Source: Nemopilema nomurai (taxonomy: Eukaryota > Cnidaria > Scyphozoa > Rhizostomeae > Rhizostomatidae). Taken from it: a stretch of DNA of 64,000 nucleotides. The notes under the pieces were generated by a model, which had not been told where the DNA came from, did no database searches, and saw nothing but the letters and a program-made list of their open reading frames with translations. Of the stretch, positions 32,430-44,804 are shown piece after piece. The DNA is taken from the NCBI GenBank assembly GCA_003864495.1, contig ML133422.1, forward strand, positions 124,001 to 188,000. The letters run 5' to 3'. The position numbers and the translations under genes were made by a program. Within the stretch, counting starts at the first letter, position 1. Each line of letters starts with the position of its first letter.

Positions 32430-34250
32430 TCTGCATCTTTGCGATTGGGAAATCCAGGTTTTACCATCATACCTTTCACCACTGAAATATCATGGTACCA
32501 AAAGACGACAGGAGTCATATTTAAATAAAGGCAAGAACCTACAAATTATCAGGTTTAAGAGGTGGTTATTAATATATTTCATTTTCTCCGTTTTGTACAC
32601 TCCGTATAAGGGAAGTCTGTAAAACTGTTCATAAATCTGGATTCAGTTCTTTGATAAAGACAAGGCTGGCAATAAAATAAGGTAACTCTGTAAAACTGTT
32701 CATAAATCTTGATTCAGTTCTTTGATAAAGACAAGGCTGGCAATAAAATAAGGTAACTCTGTAAAACTGTTCATAAATCTGGATTCAGTTCTTTGATTAA
32801 GACAAGGCTGGCAATAAAATAAAGTAACTCCGTAAAACTGTTCATAAATCTGGATTCAGTTCTTTGATAAAGACAAGGCTGGCAATAAAATAAGGCAACT
32901 CTGTAAAACGGTTCATAAATCTGGATTCAGTTCTTTGATAAAGACAAGGCTGGCAATATCTGCATCTTTGCGATTGGGCAATCCAGGTTTTACCATCATA
33001 CCTTTCACCACTGAAATATCATGGTACCAAAAGACGACAGGAGTCATATTTAAATAAAGGAAAGAACCTACAAATTATCAGGTTTAAGAGGTGGTTATTA
33101 ATATTTTTCATTTTATCCGTTTTGTACACTCCGTATAAGGGAAGTCTGTAAAACTGTTCATAAATCTGGATTCAGTTCTTTGATAAAGACAAGGCTGGCA
33201 ATAAAATAAGGTAACTCTGTAAAACTGTTCATAAATCTTGATTCAGTTCTTTGATAAAGACAAGGCTGGCAATAAAATAAGGTAACTCTGTGAAACTGTT
33301 CATAAATCTGGATTCAGTTCTTTGATTAAGACAAGGCTGGCAATAAAATAAAGTAACTCCGTAAAACTGTTCATAAATCTGGATTCAGTTCTTTGATAAA
33401 GACAAGGCTGGCAATAAAATAAGGCAACTCTGTAAAACGGTTCATAAATCTGGATTCAGTTCTTTGATAAAGACAAGGCTGGCAATATCTGCATCTTTGC
33501 GATTGGGCAATCCAGGTTTTACCATCATACCTTTCACCACTGAAATATCATGGTACCAAAAGACGACAGGAGTCATATTTAAATAAAGGAAAGAACCTAC
33601 AAATTATCAGGTTTAAGAGGTGGTTATTAATATATTTCATTTTCTCCGTTTTGTACACTCCGTATAAGGGAAGTCTGTAAAACTGTTCATAAATCTGGAT
33701 TCAGCTCTTTGATAAAGACAAGGCTGGCAATAAAATAAGGTAACTCTGTAAAACTGTTCATAAATCTGGATTCAGTTCTTTGATAAAGACAAGGCTGGCA
33801 ATAAAATAAGGCAACTCTGTAAAACGGTTCATAAATCTGGATTCAGTTCTTTGATAAAGACAAGGCTGGCAATATCTGCATCTTTGCGATTGGGCAATCC
33901 AGGTTTTACCATCATACCTTTCACCACTGAAATATCATGGTACCAAAAGACGACAGGAGTCATATTTAAATAAAGGCAAGAACCTACAAATTATCAGGTT
34001 TAAGAGGTGGTTATTAATATATTTCATTTTCTCCGTTTTGTACACTCCGTATAAGGGAAGTCTGTAAAACTGTTCATAAATCTGGATTCAGCTCTTTGAT
34101 AAAGACAAGGCTGGCAATAAAATAAGGTAACTCTGTAAAACTGTTCATAAATCTTGATTCAGTTCTTTGATAAAGACAAGGCTGGCAATAAAATAAGGTA
34201 ACTTTGTAAAACTGTTCATAAATCTGGATTCAGTTCTTTGATTCAGAAAC
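32430..34250. repeat. 71-bp minisatellite with higher-order repeat structure
   Basis: The monomer is 71 bp (starts at 32681, 32752, 32823 and so on; core ACTGTTCATAAATCTGGATT). Blocks of monomers are separated by a ~200-bp non-monomer segment starting TCTGCATCTTTGCGATTGGG, at 32430, 32959, 33488 and 33875. Spacings are 529, 529 and 387 bp; the last is shorter by exactly two monomers. So the array grew both by monomer and by higher-order steps. It ends close to the 3' end of the transposase gene. Confidence 0.92.
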
Positions 34251-34260
34251 CCGGATTTTG

Positions 34261-37121
34261 TTAATAAAGCTCTGAATACAATACGTCATCGTTGGGTTCT
34301 AGCTCATTATCAGAATTAAGAAGGTTGTGAAGAGTAAGCCTTCTCTCGTGCGTGCGGGAAAATAAGTCGATAATCTCATTAACGTTGATACTAATATCAC
34401 GGTGTGTGTATAAGGTTGCCGTGCTTCGTGTGTAGGCTTTGACAAGTCGTATGGCAGAGGCAGATGTTTCGCAAGTATAGCTTGACACTGGAAGAACAGC
34501 TAAGATCCGAAGAGCAGTGGAAATGTTTGGAAAGTAGATCCAATTTGTTACTTTGATTGTTTCAGCGATGGTGTCAGGTAGCAGGTCATCTGGTGTGTTT
34601 GTCCACAGAGACTCCCAGTTATCAACATCGTGAGAAATGTTTGAGATATCTGGAAGATCGCCGGCATACTGGCAACAAAAATTTTCAAAATCTTTCTTCC
34701 ACTTCTTGTCAAGGTGCTGAAACTTCACTTTCTTTTTTAGCTTGATGCATGATGATTGCACGTTTTCACAAGACTGTCTGTCCTCTTTCATTTGTAGGGA
34801 CTCCGCGTTATCATTAGAAGTTTCTACCTCTTCATAAGATCTTTTTCGACCAATTAATTGGTTTTCACTGTACTCAGATTTCATAATTGCTGGCACAATG
34901 GACAGACCATTCAACGCAATACAGTTTTCTGCTGAAAATCGCGACAATAATGCTTCAAGCAGATGGTCTAAGAAAGGAATAGACACATTTATTTTATAAT
35001 GAGAGGAAACGTCAGAAGATGGGGCATTATTTCTGTACCTCTGTGAATTGCAGGTTCTGTAGGCCATAATAGGCGCCTCTACTCTATTTGCTATATCACA
35101 CGCGGTCTGAAACCATTCTTGATGGTAAATATCAATATTATCTCTTGCTGTTTGTAAAGATCTTGTCATTGTTTTTACCATCCTCGGTCCTTTTAAAATA
35201 TCAACTTGTACACCTTGAAGCTGCTCGGTAGCTGTATGTGTATACCCAAGGCAATTTCTTACAATGATCAGCGTTATTAAAAAGTTAAAATTAAGAAGAA
35301 GGGTCCAAAAAGAGTATGCTTCACCAGCACATGTCCTCCATTTCCCATCCTTGTTACTACCAATGACAAACATTGTTTCTACAATGGCTTCATACATCTC
35401 TAGAAACCTTGCCAAGCCATCAATGCGCAAAATCCACCTTGTGTGGCAAACATCCAATAACTTTGTGTATTTGCAGCCTGGGTTGAATTTCTTTATGTTT
35501 TCCTCTAACAGCTGTTGTCGCTTGGGAGAATAATTGAAAAACTTGGATATCTGTTTGACTCGATCCATCATGTTACTGACATTCTGGTTTTCAAATGCAG
35601 CAGCAACGCACAAGTTGAGTCTGTGAGATGCACAGTGGGTAAACAGTGCCAAATGATTCAGGTTCAGGATACGGGCAGCTACACCAGAGTATTTTCCAGC
35701 CATATTACCGGCTCCATCATAGCACTGACCACGGCAATTTTCAACATCAAGATTCAATTCATTTACCAAACAGTCAATGATCTTATCTTTAAGGGCTTCT
35801 CCTGATACACCTTCATTACAATGAATGAACTTGATGAATCTTTCTTGGATAATATTGCTACCATCAACATATCTAATGACAAGAGGCATTTGTTCCTTAT
35901 TTGAACAGTCAGTGACTTCGTCAGCAAGAATCGAAAAGAATTTAGACTTTTTTATTTCTGCAATGATCTTATTATTCATTACTTCAGCAGCACAAGAAAT
36001 TATTTCATTCTGGATAGTTTTCGATCGATATGTGGCATTTTTAGGTGCTGTATCAAAGTGCTCTTTAAGAACTGTATCGCCACTATCGATTCTAAAGTTA
36101 ATCAAGGCTTGGAAATTTCCACTGTTCTCCTTGTCATAATATTTTGAGTCATCCCTATGTCCTCGGAATGGTACATTTCGCCTTGCAAGAAGAAGAGCAA
36201 TTTTTATAAGAGAAGCAAGCTTCATCCTATTTTAGGTGATTTTATCATCAATAATTTTATTCTGAATTGTTTCTATTGATTTAATTTTGTTCTGTTTTAC
36301 GTTAAGAAATGACTGCATGGTTGCCAGCGATGTTTTATGAATATCTGACTTGCTGTGCATTTTGAATCTTGAAACTGCACATGACCAATCTTTAAAGGGA
36401 CTTGTCACCAGCCTGTCTACTTTTGATGAATTTATACCAATCCTTCTTCCAAAAATGACCCAAGGTAAACAAAAGGACCCATCAAGAAATCTGGAATATT
36501 GCAACCAGGGATATTCATTAAGCCATGAAGAAATGAATTTTCTTTTTTTGCCATATATCAGCTGTGTAGGAAAGTTAAAGTCACCATCTGGCCTCCAAAC
36601 CTTTTGCCAAATTTCATATTTTTCGTTGTCTGTAAAAGATGCTACTTTACTATAAAAGGATCCAATATCATGATCAGTTGGAATACCATTTTTTGGTGAA
36701 ATATTCTGCTCAGAACAAGATACAGGGGAAGAAACCTCCTCTTGAACAATGATTTCCAGTTCTGAAGATTGCTTTGCAGACAAAGGAAAATAACTTCTAG
36801 ATTGTTTCAAATGAGAAACTGAAGAAGATGCAGGGAACAGAACTTTAGATGACTTCTCTGATGCTGGAGCTGAAGCAGAAGTGGTCTCTTGCTTCACTTT
36901 GACAAATAATTGCTCTTGCCGAATGAAAGATGGATCATCACTAGCAAAGAAAGGAACAATATGGTTTGGCCTGAACAGTGGATTGACATCCTTCTTAGAA
37001 CCCCCCAAGCATGACCATAACAAATGAATATGGGAACTATTATCATCTGGCATTTTACGAGGCTCTATGACTGCATTAAACAATTTAACAGCATACTTTC
37101 CAGATGCAACTCCACCAGTTT
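34261..37121 (-). pseudogene. hAT transposase, main exon (TTF zinc finger, DUF4371-like)
   Basis: After the split by the LINE, this exon continues with a segment containing HIHLLWSCLGG and RPNHIVPFF. A Ser-rich linker follows, then a TTF-type zinc finger (SSWLNEYPWLQYS, MHSKSDIHKTS; one expected Cys reads Trp in FCLPWVIFG). The RNase H-like DUF4371 core comes next (SILADEVTDCS, CYDGAGNMAGKYSG, FTHCASHRLNLC) and the hAT C-terminal dimerisation region (LPVSSYTCETSASAIRLVK). One in-frame TAA (36232-36234) interrupts the protein. Otherwise open to the stop at 34261. It resembles ZMYM1-like hAT proteins. Confidence 0.85.
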
Positions 37122-37274
37122 GTATCACAAGATGGCGGCCAGATGCAATCTCCCACGAGGTAAAATCAAACTTGCCTATTGCGCCTTGTAAAGTTTTGTT
37201 AGTAATTTAATGTTCTTAGAATTCAAAATTTTAATAAAATACGTTCAGGAAGATATACATTTAATAATTAAGTC

Positions 37275-38089
37275 ATGGATAATAAAGATCCTATTACACC
37301 TGGTATACTCAAGCACATGATGGAAATACAAGATCGGGCCTATCGCTCTTCACTCCAGTTATTTATGAACAACGTCAAATAAGAAATTAAAGACCTGAGG
37401 AAAGATCTTAATGATGTTATCAAATCAATTTCATTTCTGAGCAATGATAACGACTCAATAAAAGTTGAGATGAAAGCAAATGCGGCTGCAGTAGCGAACT
37501 TAGCACAAAAGGTAGATCGATTTGAGCATTATGTGAATTAAGGTTTTGAGGACATCGCTGACCACACTGAATATCTGGAAAATCAGTCAAGAAGAAATAA
37601 CCTGAAAATCCTTGGCGTCCCCGAGAGTCCTGATGAAAAATCCTGGGATGAAACTGAAAAGAAAGTCAAGGCTTTGGTAAAATCTGAGCTTGGTGTCTCT
37701 GATGATTTTGAAATAGAAAGGGCACACCGTGTGGGTCGTTTTCAAAAGAATGAGAAAGGTCACAGATGGATTAATGACACCAACCAAGACCCATTGTTGC
37801 AAAACTGCGATCTTGGAAAACAAAAGAAATGATCGTGAAGAAGGCACGTCAAGTGAAACCAAAGGGAATCATGTTCTTCAATGATTTGTCACAAAGAACA
37901 TTGATGAAACGAAAAGGCCAAGTCAACGACCTCATAAAGGCAAGAGAGAGGGGCAAAGATGCTTTCTTTGTTCTTGACCGTCTAATTATCAAAGACAAGC
38001 CACCTGATGTAAATATCAGTCATTCAAGCAATGAGGGAAATGCTGCTGAAGCAGTCGTAAGTGACAATGAAATTACTTTCAAGGACTAA
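37275..38089 (+). pseudogene. LINE ORF1 (coiled coil, RRM-like RNA-binding protein)
   Basis: ATG at 37275. The frame runs through two in-frame TAA codons (in KEIKDLRKDL and VNGFEDI regions) and then into ENQSRRNNLKILGVPES, an ORF1p/RRM-type motif, and IERAHRVGRF. A one-base shift near 37755-37775 leads to KLRSWKTKEMIV and ends at 38089 with an acidic tail. The first 90 residues look like a coiled coil. ORF1 proteins bind LINE RNA; this copy is inactive. Confidence 0.65.
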
Positions 38090-38170
38090 AAGTAAAACTT
38101 TAAGGACTGTCATTCAATTAAAGTTGTGTTTCTTTCAGTTTAGTTCATTTGAATGTAATTATTGGCCCTA

Positions 38171-41124
38171 ATGGTTAGAACTCCAAAATATCCATGTGGC
38201 ATCTGCCACAAAAACGTGAACAAAAGTGGCATTCTCTGTAATGCTTGCAAATTTTGGCACCATATGAAATGCAATTACATTTCTCTTTCAGAATATGAAG
38301 CTCTTACGAAAGAACCTGGTGGTCCATGGTTCTGTATTAATTGCACAATAGAATATCATTCATCTGCTTTTCCTTTTGGCTAATTAAAGATGAAACATTA
38401 TCAAATCTTTTTGATTTTGACAAACCTTCTGTTGTGGATGCATTACCATCATTTGAAATCACCTCTCAACTTACTAACTTGCCTAACCTGCAAGACTATG
38501 ATATTGATGAACACTTACTATCTAATATTGACTCTAGTTATCATACTATTCAAGATTTATCTACCACTGATACTTCTCACAATGATCTTTCCTTCCTTCA
38601 TATGAATATAAGAAGCCTTTCCTGTCATTTTGATGAGCTTCAGACTCTGCTATCCAACTTGAATATTGGCTTCGGTGTTGTTGCTGTTTCTGAAACCTGG
38701 GATTCATTTGAAAGGCCTTTGAGCACTAACGTTGACATCCCCGGCTACACGTTTCTCTCTTCTAAATCTCAAAGTCAAAATGGTGGTGTTGGTCTTTATA
38801 TTAAAACCTGTTTGGGCCCTGTTCCAAGGCCTGACTTGGATAATGACAGTGAGGACTATGAGACAGTATGGGCTGAAATTGAAATTTCCAAGGAAAGCAA
38901 TATTCTGATCTGTTGTGCATATCGCCACCCTAGTACTGAAATTGAAAATTTCACGGACTATATTCAAAAGACTTTATCTTGCCCCTCTGTTGCAAATAAG
39001 CAGATCTTCATCTTAGGTGACTTCAATATCAACTTACTAAATTATGACTCCCATTCTCCTACAAAGGAATTTGTAACTCTTCTTCTTTCTCAACACTTCC
39101 TTCCATTTATAATCCATCCAACACGGGTATCTGACCATTCTCCTAACATTATTGATAATATTTTTTCCAATGTTTGCAATTTAACACCAGAAGTGGTAAT
39201 ATCCTTACTCAAATAGCAGATCATTTTCCTCAGTTTTTGATCGTTCAAAAAGCAGGTATCACCAACAAAACTTTGTCATACTATAAGCATGATTACTCAA
39301 AATTTGATGAAGAACGGTTTCTTACAGATTTTAACAGCCTTAACCTTGAGTACTTAAATGACAGTCAGACTAATGTCAATGCAAAACTTAATAGATTTCT
39401 TACTACTCTTGATGAAATTGTCAGAAATCATGCTCTATTAAAAAAACTAACTAAAAGAGATTTGAAATTAAGAAATAAGCCATGGATAAACAGCAGAATC
39501 CAAAAAATGATGCGCCTGAGGGATAATATCCTCAAAAAGCTAAGGAAAAAACCTGATGCTTCCCAAAGCCTTCTATACAAAAAGTTTAGAAACAGAGTTG
39601 CCATAGAGCTTAAAAAAAGCAAAACCAATTATTTTCACAATTTTTTTAATGAAAACAGCAAAAACATGAAGCTTTTGTGGACTGGCATTAAGTCAATCAT
39701 TAGTATTAACAATTCTCGGGTAAATGTCATAAACAAGCTCAAGGATGCAAATGGAAATCTAACAACAGATTCTGCAAAAATGGCTACTATTTTTAACAAT
39801 TTTTTTGTCAATGTAGCAGATGGTGTCACAAAAAGAATAACTAGGTCACCAAAATCCCCCTTAGATTATCTTGATAATGAAAATCCCAGCTCATTTTTTA
39901 TAACCCCTTCAGCCCCTTATGAAATATCGGATATAATTGGTGCGTTAAAAACTGGCAAATCCTTAGGCCCCAATAGTATACCCATAAAGTTACTAAAAAT
40001 TCTGTCTCCACATATTTCTTCTCCTCTGTCCCATATTATTAATGAATCATTCCAATCTGGTATTTTTCCTGAAAAAATGCAGCATGCAAAAGTCATACCA
40101 TTATTCAAAAAAGGCTGTCCTGTAACAGTTTCTAACTACAGACCAATATCTCTCTTGTCAGTTTTCAGTAAAATTTCAGAGAAACTTATGTACAAACGCT
40201 TATACAATTTCTTATAAGTTCATGAAATCTTGTACAGCCTTCAGTTTGGTTTTCGTGCTTCTCATTCAACAAATCATGCCTTGATTAGTCTAACAGAATA
40301 TATTAAAAATTCCCTAGACAATAAACACATTGGATGTGGAATCTTTATTGACCTACAAAAAGCTTTTGATACAGTCAATCACCAGATTCTCCTCAATAAA
40401 CTTGAACATTATGGTGTACGAGGTACTGCTTTGGCATGGTTTAGCTCTTATCTTAGCAATAGAAGTCAGTATGTATCTGTAAATGGCCAGAACTCTAGTC
40501 AACTTAATGTTACTTGTGGTGTTCCCCAGGGCTCTGTCCTTGGTCCACATCTTTTTCTCATCAACATTAATGACCTTCCAAACTCCTCTAGCAAGCTATC
40601 TTTCTATCTTTTTGCTGATGACACAAACATATACTTTGAATCTGACAATCTTAGTAAACTAGAGAAAGTAGTAACTTAAGAATGTTAAAAAATGGCTTGA
40701 TGCTAATAAACTTGCATTAAATATAGACAAAACAAGCTTTGTCATCGCCCAATCTCCTCAAAATTCTTTAGATAAAACAGTCAACATTACGAATTTTCTC
40801 TGAACTGAAAATTCTAAAGTTGAATGATTTATTTCACTTCAAGCTATTGATCTTTGTGTATGAATCTGTTCACCTGATTTCTCCTACCTTCTTCCATAAT
40901 TTTTTTGAAACTCTACCGTTCATCAATATGATACAAGGCAGGCTCGCAAAGGTGATATTTTTTTGACGCGCAAGAATACTTTGCAATATGGCTTACAATC
41001 TATTAAATATGCAGGCGCTAAATCCTGGAACACAATTCCATCCAATATTAAACAATCTACTTCAGTAGTGATTTTCCGTCGTGATCTGAAATTGCATCTG
41101 TTCTCAACTAAGTACCAATTCTGA
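38171..41124 (+). pseudogene. LINE ORF2 (PHD finger, EEP endonuclease, reverse transcriptase)
   Basis: A PHD-like finger (CGICHKNVNKSGILCNAC ... WFCINC) starts at ATG 38171; the frame shifts at about 38350-38380. An apurinic-type endonuclease follows (LHMNIRSL, VSETWDS, ILGDFNINL; about 38590-39150), with another shift near 39170. The RT domain comes next (SNYRPISLLS, LQFGFRASHS, IFIDLQKAFDTVNH, VPQGSVLGP, LFADDTNIYF with catalytic Asp pair near 40615-40622). A TAA at 40215 and a shift at 40678 break it. The C-terminal end (AGAKSWNTIPSNIK) stops at 41124. Nicks target DNA and reverse transcribes the LINE RNA when intact. Confidence 0.85.
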
Positions 41125-41419
41125 ATACCTTGATAAGATAATTCTTCCTTACATTGATCTATCGAATCACTAGAAGATTTCATAAATTGAATGATAAGTT
41201 TTTAGCTTAGGGGGTGCTCTCTCCTCGATTAGTCTACCTACTGAGAGAGCTCCTCCTCAAGAAATTCCTCTCCATACGAAATTCTATGTACTCTTATTGT
41301 AAAATTTGTCATTTTTTGTCATCTGTTTTAATTTGTTATTCTAGTTAATTGTATGTATTTTAGAAAGATTTTTGTATGAAGTGGAATTTTAAAATTAAAA
41401 CTGAACTGAACTGAAGTTT

Positions 41420-41556
41420 CTGGATACAAAGAATGTATTGGTATGCCTGTTACACTGACTAAAGCCATCAGGCATACAAATGGGCTCCACCTCTTAACCC
41501 GACAATTTTTCAGAGCTTCAATTTTAACAAGCTGTGCATAACTACAAGAATGCTTG
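41420..41556 (-). pseudogene. hAT transposase, second exon part (upstream of LINE)
   Basis: On the minus strand it follows acceptor AATTGTTAG and reads KHSCSYAQLVKIEALKNC and VSVTGIPIHSLYPE. The LINE begins right after the next codon. Continuing at 37121 keeps the frame exactly. The phrase resembles, from memory, vertnin/OTU-like N-terminal regions seen in similar invertebrate proteins; I am not sure of that. Confidence 0.6.
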
Positions 41557-42197
41557 CTAACAATTGCTAGAAAAAGCGGAACTATTTTTCGCATACTTAA
41601 AAGTACTTTTTTCGTCCGACACTCCTCAGAGTATGCAAACGTCGGAAGATAACCAAAAACTGACCGAATAAATAGCCATATGCGAATCGAAAACACTAGA
41701 GGGTGATAAGCAGAGCGCGTGATTGGATATAATTGACCAATCTGCGTTACTTAACACCTCACTTTAGAAGAGCCCAAGGGAAAAGACGAACTCTTTCTGT
41801 CTACAAAGAATGGGATTTTCCATTGAAATATAGACAGACTCCAAAACACCTAGGTGAAAGGACGACCTGGCTTGCCCAATTATACGAAAATTTTCGTCAT
41901 TGTATGTTTTGGCGCAATCTGGATTTTCTAAAAGATGTTGTCCTATATTTCCTTTAATCAAAAAACTCCCATAGGCCATGCCATAGCAGGCAACCTTGGG
42001 TCGAGGAGGGGGTCCGTAGCCCCATAACTTTTTGGTTGAAGGTTGTGGCATCAAATATAATTGTGTCAAAATACCATAATAGTTTGGAAACAGGTTTAGG
42101 TCACTCCCCCGTCCAAAATGTATCCAGCGTCCCTCTGAGACGGGGATGAAATGTATTATAATATCTAATGCTTCTAAAATCTAAAAAATGGACATAC

Positions 42198-42424
42198 CTA
42201 GCAATAAATGTCGATTGTCCATCCAAGTCACATAGCTTGTCTTTAGGCAAAAAAGCACGGGCAGAACTGTCGTGCTGTAGGCCTTGCTCCAACACCTTGT
42301 CAGCTGGAAAAGGGGCAAGCTTTCCAAGCTTTAGAAGTTCTAGCGTCGAAAGATGCCTTAAGCCGTCAAAATCATCTGAAAATATCAAACTGTCCACCTT
42401 TTTCAACAAATCCATATTGTTCAT
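42198..42424 (-). CDS. hAT transposase, first coding exon
   Basis: ATG at 42424, then LLKKVDSLIFSDDFDGLRHL and a charged stretch; ends at a perfect donor GCTAG|GTATGTCC. Two bases remain and join in frame with the exon starting at 41556. The three parts (42424-42198, 41556-41420, 37121-34261) total 3,225 nt, exactly 1,075 codons, which supports the model. The intron is 641 bp. Confidence 0.6.
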
Positions 42425-43074
42425 ATTTCAGCAAGCTCTCCGGTTAAAAAAATGAACAAGTAACAGTGAAGAGAGGCTGCTGCTAATCGTACTCTGAATC
42501 AAAACAATCGCTGTTCCGTGCTGAATCATCCTTGAAACAGGTGCAGCATGAGTGAGGCATCTAGGCGGCACAACATCGTTTTTAAGGATCATATTCTGTG
42601 TCTACCCCTAATGTTTTCAATATATAAGCATTTTCTCATACATCGCCTCGATGCCGCCCAAAAACAATGCCAATTAGAGTTGGTCCCAAAAAGTATTGTC
42701 TAAATCTGCGCAGTCATCGACATTTAGTATGCAATCTGCCGCCTAGTAAATTTATGTCAAAACAATCTTTCAACTGATAGCCAAACGAATAGCTATCACA
42801 AAATCAGTGATCACTCGCATGCTTTCTCTTTAAAAGCGAGGGTACTTAAATATGTTATGACATAGGAAGAATCCAAAACGGGGATGCCGATGGTTTTGTT
42901 ATTGGGAGGGGTGGCTTCAAGAAAAATGCTTTAGATGATCTTTGGTTGATTATAATTCAATCAAATGAAGATAAAGAAAATATCGACTACATGAAATTAG
43001 ATTCATTTCAACATAGGCATAGGGAAAATGACTGCCTTTTGTAAGGCACAGGCGGCAGCCTAGATCCGCGCCTG
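42425..43074. other. Right subterminal region of hAT element
   Basis: No gene. It runs from upstream of the first transposase exon to the right TIR; promoter elements would be expected here on the minus strand but I cannot point to one. Confidence 0.5.
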
Positions 43075-43079
43075 ACTGT

Positions 43080-44512
43080 GTAGCAGAAAGATTTTTCTAG
43101 GTCTTTGATGAAAGATTCCTGTTTACCTATCTGTTATAAATGGATTGATGCCGTATAAACAGAGAACAGCTGCCTTACTTTGCACATATCTTACTCTGAG
43201 TTGCACATTCAACCGTCCTGTTCTACACAAATGCATGGAACCATTTAACAAGGTCAAGTGAAAAAAGTGTGGAAAACAAGACAAAAGCCTTATCATACTT
43301 TGGTGTAATGGAAATTCTTGCTCATGCATAAAACCTTGTTTGATAAATACGTAATCTACTTGCAACTGACTTATATGATGTTCAATGATTATTTGATATT
43401 AAACATATTTTAATAAAAGTAACAAAACAAAGATAAAGTAGCTCTTTCCCTAAATGTATTCTTAACAAGTATCGTGAATCAGACATATATTTCAGATAAA
43501 AAGAAAATAACATCCGCTGCTCTGATGCATACAAAAAGTACAACAACAGAGTTCCAATACCGGATATGAAGCATATACCGGCTGCCAAGGTAACAAAATG
43601 CAGTGTTTGTTCCAATTGCTACCATTATGACCAGCCAAGATGCATAAAGTTGTCGGCAAAGCAAGCTGCTGCACTTGTAACAAACGATATATTTGTTTGT
43701 CATAGATGTGAACATTGAATTAAACTTAAATAGAATGTGTAACAACAATTTATAGAAAATTAAGGTTAGCATTTAAAGGCAAAGTCTAAATTCCCCCACG
43801 AGACAACATATATCAAGCAACTAGCTATTATCAAGCAACATAAAATTAATGCTGCTGGCCTAATGTAATTCCAAAAAACATTTGCTCTATGATTGGCAAT
43901 ACTCTTTGACCAATTGAACGCTAATTCTATTGAATAATCAAAGTCATCTTTCCAAGTATAGGCAACGCCTTTATCTTAGTTTTGAAGCTACATGCCATTC
44001 GTTATCTTATGTATTAAACTAAATGATGCATATCATCCTTAATTCTACATTCTACCTGCTTGGGTTTGACTAAGAATATAATTTTGCATTAGAGATAATG
44101 AGTTTACTACTTTTGTGTCAAATTCTGAGCTTTGCATTCAAGTATTTGTTACTTGCATATGTGCCACAATTGTTACTTGTACAGTTTGTTACAAATCTTA
44201 AAACAGTACCGGAGCCTGTCTAATAAAAATATATTTTAAAATTCGGACGATTGATGCAAGATTCACAGATTCCGTTGGAGAGCCTACCCAGCGTATCCTA
44301 CTTTTTACATTTTTTCTCTTAAGCATGATTCCTGTAGCAGAATTGCATGTAACCTCCATCTTATTCCACGTAGTCCTCGGTTTCATAGATGTATGACGTC
44401 ATGTACGTTAGCTGACTATGATCTAGTGCCGACCCACTTTCTCGTCACATTTCTTAAAGAGAACTGTTTACGTCTCATCAGAATACCAACAATTTATGTT
44501 GAAACCCAGTCA
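43080..44512. other. No gene seen
   Basis: AT-rich DNA beyond the hAT element, continuous with the sequence before 27454 if both insertions are removed. Open frames around 43123-43772 on the minus strand have no recognisable motif. Confidence 0.5.
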
Positions 44513-44804
44513 ACGATATGCCATCATTATTAGCCAACAGATACCAACGTCCTGGTTTTGATGGTGCATATCTATTCATGGAGGGATATCGATTGTCCAT
44601 GGCAAATGAAAATAGACTATTAAAATTTTGTCAACGTTACCAAAATTGCTGATCACATCGGCTCGAAGCATGTAATATCTTTCCAGCTTTTCACAGCATA
44701 ACTGGATGTCACACAACCACGGATGATAGTCTGCTAGCAGCCAAAGAATTCTTTCGAATTATCATGTATAATGGAGAAACAAAAGAAAGCTACCTAGATT
44801 CAAG
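44513..44804 (+). pseudogene. Degenerate exon of unknown gene with AFHSITGC motif
   Basis: One frame reads RYQRPGFDGAYLFMEGYRL, a stop, then IFPAFHSITGCHTTT and IMYNGETKESYLDSR, and ends at a donor (CAAGA|GTAAGTATG). The motif FHxxTGCxTT resembles a conserved segment I recall from uncharacterised cnidarian proteins, possibly PIN/FEN-like. With one in-frame stop, it is a remnant. I cannot assign a function. Confidence 0.3.

Larger units (their letters stand above)
37122..41414 (+). mobile_element. CR1/L2-type LINE inserted in hAT gene
   Basis: 4293 bp, flanked by AGTTT (37117-37121, 41415-41419). It starts GTATCACAAGATGGCGGC and ends in an (AACTG)n tail, as in CR1/L2-like elements without poly(A). 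It encodes an ORF1 with coiled coil and RRM-like part and an ORF2 with PHD finger, endonuclease and reverse transcriptase. It is near full length but carries several stops and frameshifts. Confidence 0.85.
31555..43074. mobile_element. Large hAT-type transposon (11.5 kb, 7.2 kb without the nested LINE)
   Basis: The left end CAGGCGCGGAGCTACGCAG and the inverted right end (CAGGCGCGGATCTAGGCTG read inward) match at 16 of 19 bases. A perfect 5-bp direct repeat ACTGT flanks it (31550-31554, 43075-43079). Subterminal regions (about 32110-32390 and 41600-41885) are also inverted relatives, for example GTCAGACGAAAAGC against TCCGACACTC. The element encodes a minus-strand hAT transposase and holds a 1.8-kb minisatellite. 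The usual hAT duplication is 8 bp; five fits a minority group. Confidence 0.78.

Noticed and set aside
32430..34250. CRISPR-like repeat array
   Set aside because: Monomers are contiguous 71-bp tandem repeats without variable spacers, in a eukaryotic transposon.
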